In this document: positions 53,684 to 61,172 of the stretch, piece after piece | How positions within the stretch are numbered: the stretch's first letter is position 1 | Layout: every line of letters starts with the position of its first letter | Assembly (NCBI RefSeq): GCF_030811095.1 | Contig: NZ_JAUSQL010000001.1 | Location: forward strand, 1,488,001 to 1,552,000 | Direction: 5' to 3' | Length of the DNA stretch: 64,000 bases | DNA from: Trueperella abortisuis | GTDB lineage: Bacteria; Actinomycetota; Actinomycetes; Actinomycetales; Actinomycetaceae | Notes under the pieces: model-generated | The model's input: only the letters and a program-made list of their open reading frames with translations | What the model was told of the DNA's origin: nothing | Databases searched by the model: none | Position numbers and translations under genes: made by a program

Positions 53684-54449
53684 TAGTCTCGGCGCTCTCG
53701 CGGTACTTCATGATGTCGGCGGCCATGTCGGAGTCGGGCGCCAGTTCGAGGACCTTGTCCCACACGCGCGTCAGCTCAGCCTCGTCGACGGGCTCCTCCA
53801 TGAGATAAACAAATCCAAGGTTGAACCACGGCTCGGCCTTCGTCGGGTCGAGTTCAGTGGCCTTCATCCAGCTCTCCTTCGCGCCTTCGAAGTTGTTGAG
53901 CGAGTACTTGCACACGCCAGCCATGAGGTGGCTTTCCATATCATCGGGGGCGACTTCGATCGCTTTGTTGAGGGCATCGAGCGCGTTCTGGTACTGACGG
54001 GCGTCCACGTAGGTCTTGCCCAGCTCCTTGAGGGTATCCACATCCTGCGGATTATCCTCGATCTTCTGGTTAAGCTCGGCGACCTTTTCTTCATCAAGGG
54101 TCGCCATCTGGCCCATGTCCATCTGGGAAATATCCGGGTGATTCGCGGGAAGGGTCGGGTTGTCACTCGCCGACGGGCCCAGCCCGGCCTGCCGAACAAT
54201 GATCACGACGGCGATCGCCAGCAGAACCGTCAACACGAACGTGAGCTTGTTGATTGTCTTCTTCTCTCCCGTAGCCGGCGGGGTCCCTGGCCGGGAGGTA
54301 GGCGCCGCCTTGGCCCGAACCGGCTTGGGCGGGGAATCACTTCCGTCGTCCTCCTCGTACGTGTCGATATCGACCACGTCGGCATCGACGACGTCGGGAT
54401 CGCCCGTCTCTTCGTGGGGGAGATCGTCCTTGGGACCTGATGGCGGCAT
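53673..54449 (-). CDS. Membrane-anchored TPR protein, possible cytochrome c assembly factor
   Basis: A 258-residue protein from ATG 54449 (TTG 54464 lacks a ribosome site). An acidic disordered N-terminus (about 1-65) leads to one helix (LTFVLTVLLAIAVVIIV) and then tetratricopeptide repeats (LKELGKTYVDARQYQNALDA, GVCKYSLNNFEGAKESWMKA, FNLGFVYLMEEPVDEAEL). TPR proteins such as NrfG and CcmI serve heme attachment in proteobacteria; the position between nrfA and ccdA suggests a like role here. Confidence 0.85.
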   Translation of the reverse strand: MPPSGPKDDLPHEETGDPDVVDADVVDIDTYEEDDGSDSPPKPVRAKAAPTSRPGTPPATGEKKTINKLTFVLTVLLAIAVVIIVRQAGLGPSASDNPTLPANHPDISQMDMGQMATLDEEKVAELNQKIEDNPQDVDTLKELGKTYVDARQYQNALDALNKAIEVAPDDMESHLMAGVCKYSLNNFEGAKESWMKATELDPTKAEPWFNLGFVYLMEEPVDEAELTRVWDKVLELAPDSDMAADIMKYRESAETNGD

Positions 54450-54468
54450 GCTCACTCTTCTCAATGGT

Positions 54469-54498
54469 GTGGTGCGGCGCCCCGGGACGCCGCACCAC
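54469..54498 (-). terminator. Hairpin between nrfA and the TPR gene
   Basis: GTGGTGCGGCG pairs with CGCCGCACCAC around CCCCGGGA. No U run follows, so it may slow or process the mRNA and lower expression of the downstream assembly genes. Confidence 0.5.
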
Positions 54499-54524
54499 TA
54501 TCGGGGCCTTCGGCTACTGGTTCT

Positions 54525-56000
54525 TTACTTGGGGCCGGGCCGGTCGACCGGCTTGATGTCATAGCTATCCGGGGTGCGCTGGATGTCAACGTCGACACCC
54601 CTGAGTGCTAGCTGGCCGGCGCGGGCGTAGTCGGTAGCGGCGTTGAGCACCGCCAGTGAATACCCTGGCGCATGGAACCCTCGAGAGTTCTCGGAGACGG
54701 AGTAGTCAACCATGAACTGCGCCTTGCGCTGGAAGTCATAGGCCTTTTCCAAGGTGGCCTGATCAACGGATCCCTTCATCTGCTCCAGGTCATCAAGCAG
54801 GCCCTGCACGGCAGTGAAGGCAACATCCTTAGCATCGCCCCATCGGTTCTGGATTGTCTCAACACGGCCACGCATCTCGTCTTCGGAAGAGTGGTGGCAG
54901 GTCAGGCACGCCGCGTTGATGGAGGCGTTGTCTAGCATCGGCGAGCGCACCTGGTGATCGCTGATCTTCGCGGCGCCGTCACGCTTGTAGGGCATATGGC
55001 AGTCCGCGCAGGTCACGCCGTTGTCGGCGTGGATGCCCTGCGACCAGGTTTCGAAGTCCGGGTGCTGAGCCTTAATGACTTTGGCTCCCGTCGTGGCATG
55101 TTCGAAGTCGGAGAAGCCGGCCTCGTCGTAGTACGCGATGGCGTCATCGACGGTCAGACCCTTCGTCCAGGGGAAGGTGAGGGTCTTCCCCTCGCCCTTG
55201 AAGTAGTACTCCACATGGCATTGTCCACACACGAAGCTCCGCATTTCCTGGTTGGTGGCATCTCGGTTGACGTCGTAATCCTCGATGCCCTCCAACGCCT
55301 TGACTGCGCGGATGCCTTCAATGAACGCGGGGCGGGTGACACGCAGCTTCATGGTCGCCGGATCGTGACAGTCGATACAGCCAATCGGGCCACCCGCGTG
55401 TTGCACGACCTCCGAGTAGGGAAGCTTGTTCATCTGTGCCCAGCCATCTGCCGGATCGTCAGGATTAAGGGCGTTGACGACCTCCGGGACCGAGGAATGG
55501 CAGTTAAGGCAGGCGCCGGGCTGGTTGAAGTCAGTCATGCGCTTGACGTACTTCTGGTCGTCGAGCATGTAGGCGTGTCCGCGCGGCTCGTTGTACTCGA
55601 CCGAGAAGGCATAGCCCTTCCAGATGGACACAAGACGCGGTTCGATGGCGAGCTTGGAACGCGTCTTAAATTCGCGTGTGTCTTCGGGGACGGACGGATC
55701 GGTGTTGGCTACCTTATTGTTCGGATCCATCTCCGACGTCGCCATATAGCCCTCGTATTGCTTGGGCCAGTTTTCTCCCCACACTGCGGGATCAAACGTG
55801 GTGTCGGTAATCTCCGCCACGGGCGACCACGGGTGGGCAGCCTCTTGCTTCTTGTCCATAATGTCCATGAACAGCCACGTGATGAACGCGGCGGCAAGGG
55901 CTACCACGACGAGGACGACGACGGCGGGCCACGTCTTCTTCGTCGCGGTCGATGCGCCAGCACCATCGGGGGGAACTACTTCGAATTCCTCGTTACTCAC
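54525..56000 (-). CDS. nrfA: Ammonia-forming cytochrome c nitrite reductase NrfA
   Basis: Five-heme enzyme that reduces nitrite to ammonia at the outer face of the membrane. 491 residues from GTG 56000 after GAGGTGAG. One N-terminal helix (VVVLVVVALAAAFITWLFM) anchors it. The heme motifs are CLNCH (about 164-168), CIDCH (208), CGQCH (258), CADCH (331) and CLTCH (365); AQHPDFETWSQGIHADNGVTCADCHMPY is highly NrfA-like. The first, catalytic, heme has CxxCH and not the classic CxxCK. It lies directly after nrfH. Confidence 0.93.
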   Translation of the reverse strand: MSNEEFEVVPPDGAGASTATKKTWPAVVVLVVVALAAAFITWLFMDIMDKKQEAAHPWSPVAEITDTTFDPAVWGENWPKQYEGYMATSEMDPNNKVANTDPSVPEDTREFKTRSKLAIEPRLVSIWKGYAFSVEYNEPRGHAYMLDDQKYVKRMTDFNQPGACLNCHSSVPEVVNALNPDDPADGWAQMNKLPYSEVVQHAGGPIGCIDCHDPATMKLRVTRPAFIEGIRAVKALEGIEDYDVNRDATNQEMRSFVCGQCHVEYYFKGEGKTLTFPWTKGLTVDDAIAYYDEAGFSDFEHATTGAKVIKAQHPDFETWSQGIHADNGVTCADCHMPYKRDGAAKISDHQVRSPMLDNASINAACLTCHHSSEDEMRGRVETIQNRWGDAKDVAFTAVQGLLDDLEQMKGSVDQATLEKAYDFQRKAQFMVDYSVSENSRGFHAPGYSLAVLNAATDYARAGQLALRGVDVDIQRTPDSYDIKPVDRPGPK

Positions 56001-56005
56001 TATTC

Positions 56006-56524
56006 TCACCTCGCGTGTCCAACGCCGTCGTGACACTTGACGCACGACATTTCTTCATTTCTTTCGAGGAAGCCGTGGTTAACCTGGTCCACAAGATCCG
56101 CATGGCAATAGCGGCAGGCGTGTTCCACGACTTCTTGATTGTGTGGGCGAATCTTGATGTTCTCAGGGTAGTTACCCACGGTGAACTTCAAGGAGTGCAT
56201 GAAGCCGTTTTCGGCCTTGTTGATGTACTTGGCAACGAGATTCTCATGCGGAGCATGACAGTCGTTGCACGTGGCAACGTTGGCGTGACTTCCTCGCACA
56301 TACGCGTTGTACTGTTCGTTCATCGCGTGGCACGAATTGCATGTCTGGGGGTCGTTGCCAAAATAGTTGGTGAAGCCGGCAGCCTGGAGCGTCATCGCCC
56401 CCACGCCAATGACCGCACCGACGAGGGCGGCGAGGACGATGCCCTTCCAGCCCGAAAATGTGGAGACGAAAGCTCGCCAGGTGCGCCTCAGCCACCCGGG
56501 TTGCTGTTTTTGCCGTGTGCCCAT
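56006..56524 (-). CDS. nrfH: NrfH-type tetraheme quinol dehydrogenase
   Basis: A NapC/NirT-family protein of 172 residues from ATG 56524 (GGAGGCGAGG just before). One N-terminal helix (GIVLAALVGAVIGVGAMTL) and four CxxCH motifs: CNSCH, CNDCH, CRYCH and CVKCH. It oxidises menaquinol and passes electrons to NrfA. It is the first gene of the seven-gene nrf-ccs cluster. A DosR-type box lies 115 bases upstream. Confidence 0.93.
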   Translation of the reverse strand: MGTRQKQQPGWLRRTWRAFVSTFSGWKGIVLAALVGAVIGVGAMTLQAAGFTNYFGNDPQTCNSCHAMNEQYNAYVRGSHANVATCNDCHAPHENLVAKYINKAENGFMHSLKFTVGNYPENIKIRPHNQEVVEHACRYCHADLVDQVNHGFLERNEEMSCVKCHDGVGHAR

Positions 56525-56599
56525 GCCTCGCCTCCATTTCCTTAACACCATCGTATGATGTTTGATGTCAGGAGAACTAGAATTATTCACAACAACTAC

Positions 56600-56613
56600 G
56601 GGACACTTTGTCT
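56600..56613. promoter_or_regulatory. Weak second DosR-like half-site before nrfH
   Basis: GGGACACTTTGTCT: one half fits GGGAC, the other is displaced by one base. It stands 39 bases from the stronger box at 56639, toward nrfH. Confidence 0.35.
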
Positions 56614-56638
56614 TGTAAAACGAGTTGTGGAGCTTTTT

Positions 56639-56652
56639 GGGACACTAGTCCC
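56639..56652. promoter_or_regulatory. DosR/DevR-type box between nrfH and the HAD gene
   Basis: GGGACACTAGTCCC is a GGGAC-N4-GTCCC palindrome, 12 of 14 positions of the DosR core. It is 115 bases upstream of nrfH on one side and 38 bases upstream of the HAD phosphatase on the other. Confidence 0.65.
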
Positions 56653-56690
56653 ACGATTGTTCGCTAACACGATTGAATCTGGAAGTACCA

Positions 56691-57560
56691 ATGAGAACCC
56701 CGGTCCTCGACCTCGCAAACTTGCCCTGGTCCCCCACCGCAATCAAGCACGCCATCTTTGACATCGACGGCACGCTCACGGACGAGCACTCCGTGACCTC
56801 CGAAGCCACCATCGCAGCGTTGCGCGCGTTGGACGACGCGGGCGTGCCCATCACGCTGGCGACGGGGCGGCTACTCAACGGCGGGGCGAACCTCGTGCGC
56901 CGGGCGGGCATCTACGCCTGGGTCATTGCCGCCGGCGGCGGTGTGGTGTGGAACGGGAAGGATATCGTCGCGGCGCATTACATGGACACGGACCTGGTCG
57001 ACCAGATCACGGACTTTGCCCACGACCACGATCTGGTCCCGTTCTACTTTGACGAGTCGGAGATGTACACCGACCGAGCCGCGATGGCGGCGACCGGCAT
57101 GCTACAGGTCAACGAGAACGCCTCCGAGGGCAAACCCATCCTCGACCTTGACCAGTTCGACCCCACCCGCACCACCAAGATCTCGTTCGCGGCCGCCAAC
57201 GCGGAGGAGATCGACGCGGTGCTGGAGCCGATCCGGGCGCGCTTCCCGGGCGCCGTGCGCTCTCACGCGAATTTCCTCGACATCCCGGCCACCGGCACCA
57301 CCAAGTGGGAGGGCATCGAACGTGCGCTCGGCGTGCGCGGACTGCGCGCCGAGGATGCCCTCGGCGTGGGGGATTCCGAGAACGACGTCGCCTGGCTCGG
57401 CCACGTCGGCTACCCGGTGGCCGCACCTATCTCGGACCCTGCGGTGCTCGAGACGTGCAAGTGGCGTCTGCCCCAGGTCGACGACGCCGTCGCCAAGCTG
57501 ATCCGCGCCGAGCTCGCCCGCAAGGCGGGCTCTCAGGGCGCGCCCGACGCTAAGGACTAA
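56691..57560 (+). CDS. HAD-superfamily Cof-type phosphatase
   Basis: A 289-residue soluble hydrolase of small phosphorylated molecules. Motif I FDIDGTLTDEH with the nucleophile Asp near residue 22, motif II LATGR, motif III Lys in TTKWEG, and motif IV GVGDSENDVAWL. The cap is Cof type (IIB). ATG 56691 is chosen over TTG 56673; the ribosome site is weak. It converges with thiL. Confidence 0.9.
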   Translation: MRTPVLDLANLPWSPTAIKHAIFDIDGTLTDEHSVTSEATIAALRALDDAGVPITLATGRLLNGGANLVRRAGIYAWVIAAGGGVVWNGKDIVAAHYMDTDLVDQITDFAHDHDLVPFYFDESEMYTDRAAMAATGMLQVNENASEGKPILDLDQFDPTRTTKISFAAANAEEIDAVLEPIRARFPGAVRSHANFLDIPATGTTKWEGIERALGVRGLRAEDALGVGDSENDVAWLGHVGYPVAAPISDPAVLETCKWRLPQVDDAVAKLIRAELARKAGSQGAPDAKD

Positions 57561-57571
57561 GCGCCCCGGTG

Positions 57572-58537
57572 CTATTGCTCCAAGAAGTGATCCCAGCCGC
57601 CTAGGCCGGCCACCTCTCGGTTGCCCACGCTCACGCGGCCGCCGTTGGCGGCGCCCCTGACCTCGCCCACGTCGATAAAACCCTCCGGGAGCGCCACCCC
57701 CGGGCGGATGGTGGCAATGAACCCGTGGTCCTCCCCGCCGGTGAGGAGCCATTCGCGCCGGTCGGCGTGTAGCCGACCGGCGGCCCGCCCCAGCGGCCCC
57801 AGCTTCTTTTCGAGGGAGCGCGGCTCGAAGTCGATCCACACCCCCGAGGCCTTGGCCATGCGCCGCGCGTCGCGGACGAGGCCATCGGAGACGTCCATCA
57901 TCGCAGTGATGCCGCCGCTTTGCGCCGCGGCTAGCGCCTGGCGGAGCGGCGGCTTAGGCCGCTTGAAGTCGTCGACCAAACCGGCCATCGCCTCGTCGAT
58001 CGTCGCCCGTGCCTTGAGTAGCGCCAGACCGGCGGCGCCGTGGCCGAGGTTGCCGGCGTGAATGACGCGGTCTCCTACCTGCGCACCGGAGCGCAGCAGG
58101 GCCGCTCGCCCCTCCATGTCGCCGAGCACGCTCACGCCGATCACGATCGCCTCGGACCCGACGAGGTCTCCCCCGTCGACGCCAACCCCAAGAGGCGCAC
58201 ACGCCTGCGCCAGCCCACGAGCGAAGTCTTCTACCCACGCCACCTCGAGAGCCCCGGGGAGCCCGAGGCTGATCACGAGCGTGCGGGGGCGCGCGCCCAT
58301 GGCGACGGCGTCGGCAAGGTTCTGCACGGCGGCACGGAAGCCGACGTCGGCGCCGCTCGACCAGTCCCGGCGGAAGTGATGGCCCTCGACGAGCATGTCG
58401 GTGGAGATGGCGGCGTCCCCACCCATCATCAGGACCGCGCAATCGTCCCCCGAAGGCACCGCTACCCCTTCGCCGCGAGGCAGAAGGGGTAGGAGGCGGG
58501 CGATAAGATCGTCCTCGGTCGTCTGCGAGATGAGCAT
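57572..58537 (-). CDS. thiL: Thiamine-monophosphate kinase
   Basis: Makes thiamine pyrophosphate from the monophosphate. 321 residues: GDDCAVLMMGGDAAISTDMLVEGHHFRRDW (metal-binding and start of the ATP domain), ADAVAMGARPRTLVISLGLP, GGDLVGSEAIVIGVSVLG and the C-terminal DVSDGLVRDARRMAKASGV. Full length for the family. Confidence 0.93.
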   Translation of the reverse strand: MLISQTTEDDLIARLLPLLPRGEGVAVPSGDDCAVLMMGGDAAISTDMLVEGHHFRRDWSSGADVGFRAAVQNLADAVAMGARPRTLVISLGLPGALEVAWVEDFARGLAQACAPLGVGVDGGDLVGSEAIVIGVSVLGDMEGRAALLRSGAQVGDRVIHAGNLGHGAAGLALLKARATIDEAMAGLVDDFKRPKPPLRQALAAAQSGGITAMMDVSDGLVRDARRMAKASGVWIDFEPRSLEKKLGPLGRAAGRLHADRREWLLTGGEDHGFIATIRPGVALPEGFIDVGEVRGAANGGRVSVGNREVAGLGGWDHFLEQ

Positions 58538-58568
58538 GTGCTCAGACTAGCAAACGGCCACCGCGTTC

Positions 58569-59111
58569 TTACTTGTTGTTCTCGACGAACTGGGCAAACG
58601 CGCCAATGAAGTTCGCGAGAATCTCGCGGGTGGCCTCATTCGTGATCGCGCCGTCTTCGAGCTGGCCAGTGCGGGTGGCGTCGATGTAGGCCTCCGGCTG
58701 GGTCATGAGCTTGGGATTGAAGAAGAGGAGGGTGCTGCGCAGGTGCGCCTGGGCGAGCGAGGTTCCGATGCCCGACGCCGAGGTGCCAGCGATCGCGATG
58801 GGCTTGCCGGCGAGGTCCCACTGGCCGACAGGGCGCGAGGTCCACTCGATGGCGTTGTGGAGCAGGGCGGAGAACATCCGGTTGTGCTCGGGGGTGATGA
58901 GCAGGACGCCGTCGGCGGAGGCGATGAGTTCCTTGAACTTCACGGCGGTCTCGGGGTAGTTGCCGTCGAGGTCGCGGTTGTAGAAGGGCAGGTTCGTGAT
59001 CTCGGCCTCGACCATCTCGACGCCCTCGGGGGCGAGCTCCACGATCGCCTCAGCGAGCTTGCGGTTGATGGAGGTCTCAGACGGAGAACCGACCAGGTAA
59101 ACAATCTTCAT
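58569..59111 (-). CDS. NADPH-dependent FMN reductase family protein
   Basis: A flavodoxin-like protein of 180 residues from ATG 59111; the upstream 27 codons lack a ribosome site. MKIVYLVGSPSETSINRKLAEAI binds the FMN phosphate, ITPEHNRMFSALLHNAIEWTSR the flavin ring, and GKPIAIAGTSASGIG follows. It likely reduces quinones, azo compounds or flavin. It stands alone between thiL and ddl. Confidence 0.88.
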   Translation of the reverse strand: MKIVYLVGSPSETSINRKLAEAIVELAPEGVEMVEAEITNLPFYNRDLDGNYPETAVKFKELIASADGVLLITPEHNRMFSALLHNAIEWTSRPVGQWDLAGKPIAIAGTSASGIGTSLAQAHLRSTLLFFNPKLMTQPEAYIDATRTGQLEDGAITNEATREILANFIGAFAQFVENNK

Positions 59112-59264
59112 TTTTAGCCTTTCGCCAGTATGTATTTTTCGCGAGGACTCGCGATCTGATTTAAGGCTAAACAGCATTAGTGGAATCTTCAACTATATCG
59201 GCGGTGTGCTATGTCACTGTGCAAAACGCGCGCCTAACCCCGCATCACGACGCCGTTCGCCCGG

Positions 59265-60365
59265 CTAACGTAGCCCACGCGGCCGCTCAAGCGCGAGCGC
59301 CACCAGCTCATCCACCAGCTCCCCATAGGGGATACCGGCCTCGCCCCACAGCGCCGGGTACATCGAGAACGGGGTAAAACCGGGCATCGTGTTGATCTCG
59401 TTGATGATCGGTTCACCTCCAGCGATGAAGAAGTCCACCCGCGTGAGCCCCTCGCATCCGAAAGCACTAAAAGCCTGCACGGCCAACTCCCGCACGCGCG
59501 CCGTCGTCGCCTCGTCGATCTTTGCGGGGATCGACATCGTCAGGCCCGACGTGGAAACGTACTTCGAGTCGAAGTCGTAGAAGCCACCGGCCGGCGCCTC
59601 CAAAACCACCTCCCCAAGAACCGAGGCCTTGGCCGGCTCGTCCCCACGCCCGCCGAGCACCGCGCATTCGACCTCGCGCCCTGAAATCCCCTGCTCGATC
59701 ACGACCTTCGGGTCGTGCTCCTGGGCCGCCTCCACCGCGGTGCCAATCCCGTCCAGGCTCGCCACCTTGGAGATCCCCAGCGACGAACCGGCGCGTGCCG
59801 GCTTGACGTAGACCGGGAACTCTAGCTGCGCGACCTCAGCCAAGACCTGCTCGCGGTCCGCTCGCCACCGATGGGGGCTGACCGCCAGGTACGGGCCAAC
59901 CGGCAGGCCGGCAGAGGTCAGCACTTGCTTCATGAAGTCCTTGTCCATCCCCGCAGCTGACGCCAACACGCCGCAGCCCACGTACGGGATACCCGCCATC
60001 TCGAGCAGACCTTGGATCGTGCCGTCCTCACCGAAAGGCCCGTGCAAGACCGGGAAGACGACGTCGACGCCGCCCAGCTCGCGCACGTGACCGCCGCTGA
60101 TCTCGAGTAACGACTGGCTGCCGTCTCCCGGCGGGATGACGATGCGCCTGTCGGAGGGGCCCACCTCGGTCAGGCCGCGGGAGATGTCCAGCGCGTCGGG
60201 GTCGGTCTCCCCCGGCACCCACGTGCCGTCTCGGCGAATGCCAATGCTGACGACGTCGTAGCGGGCCGGATCCAGCGCCCCCATGATCGCGCCCGCAGTC
60301 ACGCACGAAATCGAATGCTCCCCGGATACTCCGCCGTAAATCAAGGCGATACGAATCTTCTTCAC
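59265..60365 (-). CDS. ddl: D-alanine--D-alanine ligase
   Basis: Makes the D-Ala-D-Ala dipeptide for peptidoglycan. 366 residues: the N-terminal IRIALIYGGVSGEHSISCVTAG, GPFGEDGTIQGLLEMAGIPYVGCG, ATP-grasp core YVKPARAGSSLGISKV and EVECAVLGG, and the C-terminal EINTMPGFTPFSMYPAL with its metal-binding Asn. Full length. Divergent from the lipoprotein gene. Confidence 0.95.
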   Translation of the reverse strand: MKKIRIALIYGGVSGEHSISCVTAGAIMGALDPARYDVVSIGIRRDGTWVPGETDPDALDISRGLTEVGPSDRRIVIPPGDGSQSLLEISGGHVRELGGVDVVFPVLHGPFGEDGTIQGLLEMAGIPYVGCGVLASAAGMDKDFMKQVLTSAGLPVGPYLAVSPHRWRADREQVLAEVAQLEFPVYVKPARAGSSLGISKVASLDGIGTAVEAAQEHDPKVVIEQGISGREVECAVLGGRGDEPAKASVLGEVVLEAPAGGFYDFDSKYVSTSGLTMSIPAKIDEATTARVRELAVQAFSAFGCEGLTRVDFFIAGGEPIINEINTMPGFTPFSMYPALWGEAGIPYGELVDELVALALERPRGLR

Positions 60366-60440
60366 CTATCCAGCCTACCCGAGGCTGCTAAAAGTGTCGG
60401 AGAGCCACGGTAGTCTGTTGGGCAACACCAAGGAGGAATC

Positions 60441-61124
60441 GTGAAGGCACACCTTATCGCTGCGGCCGCCCTACTGACGCTCGCCGCCTGCAGTCAGCCA
60501 CCCGCCCCGGAAAACAGCGCCTCGCCCACGCCAGAAGCGAGTACGACGGCGTCGCAATCCCCCACCGCAACCGCGCCGGCACCCGCCACAGATACATCCC
60601 ACACTGCCGAACCCGGCGGGGGCGAAGAGCAAAGCAGCACGCTTGAGCGCGCCGCGCCGGCCGGCTCCTACACCGCACCGGATCAGTCCTCGCAGTCTTC
60701 CACCTGGCCCGACACCTCGGCTCAGGCCCTGCCCTACGCCGTCAACTACGGCTACAACTACGTGGACGTCGTCTATTCATGGGACGGCACGGGCGAGCTG
60801 AGCTGGTACACGCCCGGCTGGGCGGATGAGGCCTTCGAGGAGGGCTCGGGCCTGCCCATCGATGTCCACTCGAACAACGTGCTCCAGATCCACGTGGGCG
60901 GCCTGCGCCTACCGGAGCCGGACGAGTACGACTCCAGCGCGTTCACCCTCAGCCAGACCCTTACCGAAGGGATGACCAGGATCGCGGTCTCCGGCGCGTT
61001 TGAGGGCCAGCACACGGTCACAATCGGCGCGCGCACGCGCATGCCCTACGCCGTGGAGGTCATGAATCAGCCCAATGCGCAGGGAGGCACCGACGCCGTG
61101 TTGCGCGTCTACTTCGAGGAGTAG
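60441..61124 (+). CDS. Secreted lipoprotein with AMIN-like domain
   Basis: A 227-residue protein with a lipoprotein signal peptide (IAAAALLTLAAC; lipobox LAAC, Cys17). A Ser/Thr/Pro/Ala-rich linker (about 18-80) leads to a globular beta domain (PYAVNYGYNYVDVVYSWDGT, then LQIHVGGL, TVTIGARTRMPYAVEV) similar to AMIN-like domains of actinobacterial surface lipoproteins. Ligand unknown. It lies among cell-wall genes (ddl, murA). Confidence 0.85.
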   Translation: MKAHLIAAAALLTLAACSQPPAPENSASPTPEASTTASQSPTATAPAPATDTSHTAEPGGGEEQSSTLERAAPAGSYTAPDQSSQSSTWPDTSAQALPYAVNYGYNYVDVVYSWDGTGELSWYTPGWADEAFEEGSGLPIDVHSNNVLQIHVGGLRLPEPDEYDSSAFTLSQTLTEGMTRIAVSGAFEGQHTVTIGARTRMPYAVEVMNQPNAQGGTDAVLRVYFEE

Positions 61125-61172
61125 GCCCCGACCAGCGCAGTGACGCGGCAGGCGGAGCCTGGCGGCGGGCGG

